Assembly (NCBI RefSeq): GCF_046630445.1
Contig: NC_092336.1
Coordinates: 509,363,501 to 509,427,500, forward strand
Direction: 5' to 3'
Source of the DNA: Rutidosis leptorrhynchoides
Taxonomy: Eukaryota; Streptophyta; Magnoliopsida; Asterales; Asteraceae
DNA length: 64,000 nt
The notes beneath the pieces are model-generated. The model made no database searches. It worked only from the letters and a program-made list of their open reading frames with translations, and was not told the origin of the DNA. Positions 58,154-64,000 of the stretch are shown piece by piece. Numbering within the stretch: the stretch's first letter is position 1; each line of letters begins with the position of its first letter. The position numbers and the translations under genes were made by a program.

Positions 58154-61100
58154 AAAGTTAACATTAATTTGCCTTTTATTGATGTGATTGCAGGTATGCC
58201 CAAGTATGCATGGTTTCTTAAGGACTTGCTAACTAACAGGAAGAAGCTGAAGAACATGTCTTCAGTAAGGTTGAATGCTGCATGCTCAGCGGTAGTTGCA
58301 AACAAGCTTCCCGAGAAGCTTGAGGATCCTGAGAGTTTTACCATTCCTTGTTTACTGGGTAATTTGGATTGTATGAGGGCGTTGGCAGATTTGGGGGCTA
58401 GCATAAATTTAATGCCATATTCTACTTATTTAAAGCTAGACCCCGGGGAGTTAAAACCCACGCGTATGGCTATTCAGCTAGCGGACCGCTCTATTAAATT
58501 CCCTCGTGGAATTATCAAGAATATGCTAGTTAAGACCGGGTCATTGATTTTCCCGGCCGATTTCGTGGTGTTGGATATGGAAGTGCATGAGAGGATTCCA
58601 CTTATTTTGGGTCGGCCATTTTTAAATACTGCTAGGTGTATCATTGATGTCTATGGCCAACAGTTGACCCTTAGGATAGATGATTTGCATGCAACTTTCT
58701 CAATCGACCATGCTTTAAAATACCCTGCCTACACTGATGATACATGTTATTTTCTTAACACTGTGAATGTCCAGTCTGAGTTTTTGCAGGAATTCCCAGA
58801 GTTACAGGGTTCAGGAGAATGTTCATTGGTCGAAATTGATGAAGAGTTGCAGGTTGAGGAGGTGGATATTTTGACCACCTTGATGGAAAACGGCTATGAG
58901 CCGACTGAGGAGGAGTTCAAAGAACTCGAATGTGATGTGGATTACCGGAGCAAGTCTTCAATTGAAGAACCTCCCGAGTTAGGATTGAAGCCACTTCTAG
59001 ATCATTTGGAATACGCTTATTTGCAGGAGGAATCTAAGCTCCCGGTAATTATTTCTTCTTCTCTTACTACAGGTCAGAAAACTGAGCTTGTAACCATGCT
59101 CAAGGCCCATAAACCGGCCATTGCATGGAAAATTCACGACATCAAGGGTATTAGTCCCTCCTATTGCACCCACAAAATCCTAATGGAGGAAAACTCCAAA
59201 CCTGTGGTGCAACGTCAAAGGAGGTTGAACCCGCACATGCAAGATGTCGTGAAGAAAGAGATCATTAAGCTCCTCAATGCAGGTCTGATTTACCCGATCT
59301 CTGATAGTCCGTGGATTAGCCCGGTACACTGTGTACCGAAGAAAGGTGGTATGATTATTACCACCAATGATAAAAACGAGTTAATTTCCACTCGGACTGT
59401 CATGGGGTGGGGTGTTTGTATTGACTATCGAAAGTTGAACGACGCCACACGCAAAGACCACTTCCCATTACCTTTCATGGATCAAATGCTAGAGAGGTTA
59501 GCGGGAAACAGCTTTTATTGTTTTCTTGATGGTTTTTGGGCTATTTCCAAATTCCTATCTCGCCCGAGGACCAGGAGAAAACTACTTTCACGTGCCCGTA
59601 TGGCACATTCTCATACCGACGCATGCCCTTTGGCCTTTGCAATGCTCCGACCACTTTTCAAAGGTGCATGATGGCCATATTCCACGATATGATAGAGGAT
59701 TGCATGGAGGTGTTCATGGATGACTTTTCGGTCTTCGGTGACACTTTTGATTCATGCCTTCTTAAATTAGAACGGATGTTGGAGAGGTGTGAGAAGTCTA
59801 ATCTTGTGCTCAACTGGGAGAAGTGCCATTTCATGGTGCAAGGAGGTATAGTCCTCAGGCACAAGATTTCTAAGAACGGTATCAAGGTGGATCCTGCGAA
59901 GGTAACGGCTATTAAGAACCTTCCACCTCCCACCGATGTTAAGGGTGTTCGGAGTTTTCTCGGGCACTCCGGTTTTTACCGGCATTTCATTAAGGATTTT
60001 TCTAAGATTGCTAACCCGATGAACAAACTCCTCGAAAAAGACACACCATGGAACTTCTCCGATGAGTGCCAAAAGGCATTCGAACTTCTTAAGGAGAAAC
60101 TGATCAATGCACCCATCATAATTGCTCTGAATTGGTCCCTTCCATTCGAGCTTATGTGTGATGCATCCGACTTTGCTGTTGGCTATGTTTTTGGCCAAAG
60201 GGTCGAGAAACATTTCTGACCCATTTATTATGCAAGCAAGACCTTGCAAGAAGCACAATTGAATTATACTACCACTGAAAAGGAGCTCCTTGTGGTGGTC
60301 TTTTTGTTTGATAAGTTCCGGTCCTACTTAGTCTTATCTAAGACTATAGTCTTTACGGACCATTCTGCTCTAAAGTACCTTTTCGCTAAATCAGATGCTA
60401 AACCTAGACTGCTTAGATGGATCTTGCTTTTGCAAGAATTCGATGTTGAGATCCGGGATAAAAAAAGGTGCCGAGAACTTAGCGGCCGATCACCTTTCAC
60501 GTCTTGAGAATCCCTCCCGTGAGGTTCTCGATGAGACTACTATTCATGATGATTTTCCCGATGAATATCTCATGAAGGTGGAAGAGTGTGAAGACCCTTG
60601 GTTCGTTGATTTTGCTAATTACTTGGTTGGGGGGTTCTTAGAAAAAGGTTGGTCACATCATAAACGTAAGAAATTCTTTAGTGACCTTAAGTATTATTTT
60701 TGGGAGGACCCTTATCTCTTTAGGCGGTGTTCCGATGGAATGATCCGCCGATGTATTTCCGGAAAGGAATGCGAGTGCATTCTTATCCAATGTCATCATG
60801 GACCGACGGGTGGGCATTATGGTCCCCAAGTTACGGGGCGAAAAGTCTTTGAGGCCAGTTTTTATTGGCCTACTATCTTCAAGGATGCCCACCGAATTTG
60901 TCAATCGTGCGATGCTTGTCAACGGGCGGGCCAAATCACCCAACGAGATGAGATGCCTCAAAATGTAATCCAAGTTTGCGAGGTTTTTGATATATGGGGG
61001 ATTGACTTCATGGGCCCGTTCCCGAAATCCAATAATAAGCTCTACATTCTCGTTGCCATCGATTATGTTTCGAAATGGGTCGAAGCACAAGCTTTGCCCA

Positions 61101-61887
61101 CTAATGATGCACGGGTTGTAGTTTCGTTTCTTAAACAACTCTTTTCTCGGTTTGGTGCCCGAAAGCTTTAATTAGTGATCGGGGAACTCACTTTTGCAAT
61201 GCCCAACTTGAAAAGGTGTTGAAGCGATATGGGGTGACCCATAAAGTTTCGACATCCTACCATCCTCAAACCAATGGGCAAGTCGAAAACACCAACCGAG
61301 CTTTAAAGAGGATTCTTGAAAAAATAATTGGTTCTAATCCTAAAGAGTTGTCGTTTAAGCTTGATGATGCCTTATGGGGATTTAGAACGGCGTACAAAAC
61401 GCCAACCGGAACCACTCCTTTTCGGTTACCTTATGGTAAAGCATGTCATCTTCCGGTAGATATAGAACACAAAGCTTTTTGGGCTCTCAAAACGAGCAAT
61501 CTTGATCTTAAGGAGGCGGGACGCCTTCGTTTGAGCCAATTAAATGAGCTAGAAGAGTTAAGGCTAGATGCTTATGAAAACTCATTGATTAGTAAGGAAA
61601 GGACAAAGAAGTGGCACGATAGTCGTTTAAAAGATCCTAAGGAATTTAAGGAGGGGGATCGTGTGCTTCTTTTCAATTCACGGTTTCGTTTGTTTCCAGG
61701 AAAGTTAATGTCTAAGTGGTCGGGACCCTTTATTGTTCGTAAGGTTTATCCCCATTGGGCGGTTGATTTGGTTAACTCGAAGGGAGAAAAATTTAAGGTT
61801 AACGGTCATCGGATAAAGCATTATGTCGATGGACCGCAAGAGGTGGATGATGAGGTTAAACTCATCTTTACCTCCACCGACGCATGA
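58154..61887 (+). pseudogene. pol: Athila-like pol of element 3
   Basis: Protease: MRALADLGASINLMPYSTYL and PLILGRPFLNTARCIID. RT: HCVPKKGGM, CIDYRKLNDATRKDHFPLPF, a frameshift at about 59540, then MPFGLCNAPTTFQRCMM and FMDDFSVFG (about 59715). Connection and RNase [20 protein letters not shown], a TGA at 60217-60219 (CGA before), [11 protein letters not shown] frameshift in the seven-A run at about 60465, then integrase: [31 protein letters not shown]; a one-base frameshift at about 61150; [17 protein letters not shown] and the [20 protein letters not shown] module. Stop at 61887. Domain order protease-RT-RNase H-integrase. Confidence 0.88.
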
Positions 61888-62070
61888 TAATCTTGGTGGT
61901 AATTGTTTGTTGTAGAGTTTGTATACTTTTTGCTTTTGTTTTGTATATTTAATGCTTGAAACAGGTGCAATTTGATCAACGGTATTGTTTTTGGTTCATG
62001 GAGAATTGATTTAGATGAGTGAAATGAGCTAAGTGTGATAAAACAATTAAAAATTCGATTCTGGGCATAT

Positions 62071-62245
62071 GCGGGCTGCGCACTTCCACGCGCACCGCGC
62101 GATTGTGAAGGAAAATAGCTGGAAGTTTTGTGAATTCTCTGACCTCGTTTCATGTTATAACGCGCACCGCACATAACTACGAGCACCGCGCAACTCGTAT
62201 ACGCTATAAAACGCTCCGCGCGGGTCCTTGCGCGCCGCGCATATC
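62071..62245 (+). promoter_or_regulatory. Putative internal promoter before the env-like ORF, element 3
   Basis: Cluster of GC words (gcgcaccgcgcg at about 62090, cgcgcaccgc 62161-62170, gagcaccgcgca about 62181, gcgcgccgcgcat 62230-62242) of the same type as in the LTR; the last is identical to 54922-54934. TATA-like candidates: tataaaa at 62205 and ttttata at about 62345, the latter followed by a CA-rich leader (cacacacagacacatacg) and ctagggtttc, which look like a plant 5' UTR. Confidence 0.5.
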
Positions 62246-63166
62246 CCCTTATCAGACCCGTTCGCTGTTTTTAGGACCCGAACCAAACTTTTATAACCCG
62301 AATTCCAAATGGGTCCAGTCGATTTTTAAGGGTTTTTAAGGCTATTTTATACCATTTTACACCCACTTTAACACACACAGACACATACGATCGATTTGTA
62401 AGGGCTAGGGTTTCTTCAAAGTTCAAACTTTTTGTGATTTTCTCTCAAATTACTTGTGAATCAAGCCTCCTAGGATCCGTTTATCTTACTCTTGCACTTA
62501 TTTTCATCTCTATTTGTGTTAGTTATGCTTTAATTGATGATTAATTGAAAGTCAAGTGTGGGGTTAACCCTAAATTGTTAAATGCTTAATGATTCACATG
62601 ATTAGTGTTAATAATGCCTAATATGCTTTGTTTGTAAGAAGTTTACATGTGATTAGTGCATATTATTGATGCTAGGGTTTGCTATGAGATTAAGTACGAA
62701 TTTGAAGTTTTAATTTGGGGTTTTGTGTGTGAGATGGTTAATGGAGGTAGTTCATGATAGTGTGGGGTAATTTGGGCGGGTCAAGTGTGAAGTTACTTGG
62801 TTTTTGATGTTTTGAGTTGGATTGCTAATTAAGTTAATAATTTTGAGTATGTTTGAGCATGTTTGGAGCTTTTCATGCGTTGTAGTGTTTTCAAAGATGA
62901 TTTTGAGTTAGTTCAAGTTTATGTACATGAATTGCTAAGCCTAGTTTGTTTGGAAATTTAATTTTATTGATACTTTGATTCTAGCTTTTCATGTAACATG
63001 GAATGATTGTTTAGATTGGTTGCGAAGGATAGTGTTATTTTGAGACATGCTCTTATGTGATGTTTAATTAGAAAAGGAAAATGAGTAAAAGAGGATGTTT
63101 ACGAGTTTAAATTTAGCTAACACTAACTTTTGAGTTTTTGTGGTTGTTTTGTGGTTAAAATTTTGA
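62246..63166 (+). other. Leader/intron-like region before the env-like ORF, element 3
   Basis: AT-rich, T-rich toward the end, closing with ttttgaatgcag just before the ORF, a good splice acceptor. No coding ORF. Contains one AAGTGTGGGG word at about 62554. Confidence 0.5.
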
Positions 63167-64000
63167 ATGCAGAGTCAAGCAAAGCGTACTAGAACCGGAC
63201 CAAGTGCTTCAGTAGAAGCACAAGCACCGCAAGAGGATCCACGGGATTGGATTGAGTACGTCAGGAATGAGTACCCGACTGAGTTTGCAAGGATAAATGA
63301 TCGGGTTATTGGTCTCACTTGGTACTTTGATTGGAGCTTTCTTGAGGAAGCTCAAGTTCGTCGAGAGTTTGATTCTATGCTAATGTTGTCTTATAACAAC
63401 ACGATTCTCCGCCCGTGGGAGAGGGTGTTTTCGCTTCATGATGATATTTATCCGTTGTTATGCAAGGAATTTTTCTCTTCTTTGGTGGTTACTAATACCC
63501 GGGATCCGAATGAGCGTAATTTTATGCGGTTTTGTTTGGGCGGCCAAAATCAAGCGATGAGTCGGTCTTAAATTGCTCGAGCTTTAGATTTGTATCCGGA
63601 ATTGGATAATATCCGACTTTCGAATTATTTGATTAGGACTGAATTTTAAAAGCATGAGCCTTTTAACACTGTTGCTTTTTGGGGTAGATTGACTGGAGGT
63701 GAAATTTTTCATGCAGGAAGAGTAAGCTATGAGAAAATTAAATTACCATTCGATCGGTTGTTGCAAAGGTTGGTGGCTTGTACTTTTAATGCGCGGGTAT
63801 ATAGGAATGAGAAACCAAATAATAAGGATTTGTGGTACATGGATCAAATCAAGAGGGGGAAGCATACTGACATTGTTGGTTCTATAGCTACTTACTTGAG
63901 CAAATGTGCAAGCAATACGGCTCCGGGAAAGAAGCTCTTGGGTTGCCATTATATTACTATGTTTGCGAGAAAGTTTAATGTGGATTTTAGCAGGTTGCGT
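63167..64000 (+). pseudogene. Athila env-like ORF3 of element 3 (partial)
   Basis: One frame from 63167 to the window end. Begins QSQAKRTRTGPSASVEAQAP, then FEWYFDW-like blocks (GLTWYFDWSFLEEAQVRREF), RNFMRFCLGGQNQAM, then a TAA at 63569-63571 (CAA before), a second TAA at about 63647, and GRLTGGEIFHAGRVSYEKIK, GKKLLGCHYITMFARKF. It matches the layout of the element 1 env-like ORF (FIRFLLGG corresponds to FMRFCLGG). The ATG at 63167 overlaps a splice-acceptor-like GCAG, so as in element 1 this may be a second exon. Confidence 0.7.

Larger units (their letters stand above)
54677..64000 (+). mobile_element. Athila-like element 3, plus strand, cut by the window end
   Basis: 5' LTR, tRNA-Asp-type PBS, gag, pol, a GC-word-rich promoter-like region and the start of the env-like ORF, in the standard Athila order. 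Stops and frameshifts in gag and pol show it is dead. The 3' LTR and right target duplication lie beyond 64000. The left target duplication would be catgg (54672-54676) if the LTR start is right. Confidence 0.87.

Overview
The window is nuclear DNA of a flowering plant. The LTR families (Tekay-like chromoviruses, Athila-like elements with tRNA-Asp-type primer sites, a Ty1/Copia element, Stowaway and hAT MITEs) look most like those I know from the daisy family (Asteraceae); that assignment is from memory of family sequences, not a search. I see no host gene, tRNA, rRNA or CRISPR array. Almost every base can be assigned to nested or decayed retrotransposons, LTR pieces, MITEs and simple repeats. 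The only intact long gene is the Copia polyprotein at 22882-26874.

Layout. 1-9673: a minus-strand Tekay/Del-like Ty3/Gypsy element with an unusually long LTR (about 4 kb, 5690-9673), an extra frameshifted ORF between primer site and gag, a gag-pol with three in-frame stops, and a deletion that removed the integrase core. 9674-12372: pieces of two older minus-strand LTRs. 12509-14506: a large inverted repeat (two arms of about 830 bp, loop about 340 bp) carrying the same unrecognised ORF on both arms. 14306-21688 and 21711-35688: a direct tandem duplication of about 6.7 kb made of older LTR pieces, a Stowaway MITE, a foldback element and minisatellites. Copy A alone carries a hAT-type MITE with a perfect 8-bp target duplication. 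Copy B is split near its start by a young, intact Ty1/Copia element (21806-29098) with a perfect 5-bp target duplication. 35467-46700: minus-strand Athila-like element 1 (LTR, env-like ORF3 with an apparent intron, a zinc-knuckle ORF, decayed pol). 46701-54676: minus-strand Athila-like element 2, inserted into the protease of element 1; it codes only gag plus protease and has no RT, RNase H or integrase. 54677-64000: plus-strand Athila-like element 3 (5' LTR, tRNA-Asp-type PBS, decayed gag-pol, start of the env-like ORF), inserted at the upstream side of element 2.

Relative order of events from the sequence: the older LTRs came first; then Athila element 1 inserted at 35466/35467; then the tandem duplication, because copy A ends with 222 bp of the element 1 LTR; then the hAT MITE in copy A and the Copia in copy B. 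Element 2 is younger than element 1, and element 3 younger than element 2.

Most interesting signals: (i) in Athila elements 1 and 3 the element-specific GC-rich word just upstream of the LTR TATA box recurs near a TATA-like box before the env-like ORF, which suggests a dedicated internal promoter that co-varies with the LTR; (ii) several unrelated LTR families here carry their own near-palindromic word clusters; (iii) a Copia element without a normal tRNA primer site whose leader is complementary to its own LTR; (iv) a duplication junction filled with two templated patches; (v) extra ORFs in the Tekay and Athila elements.
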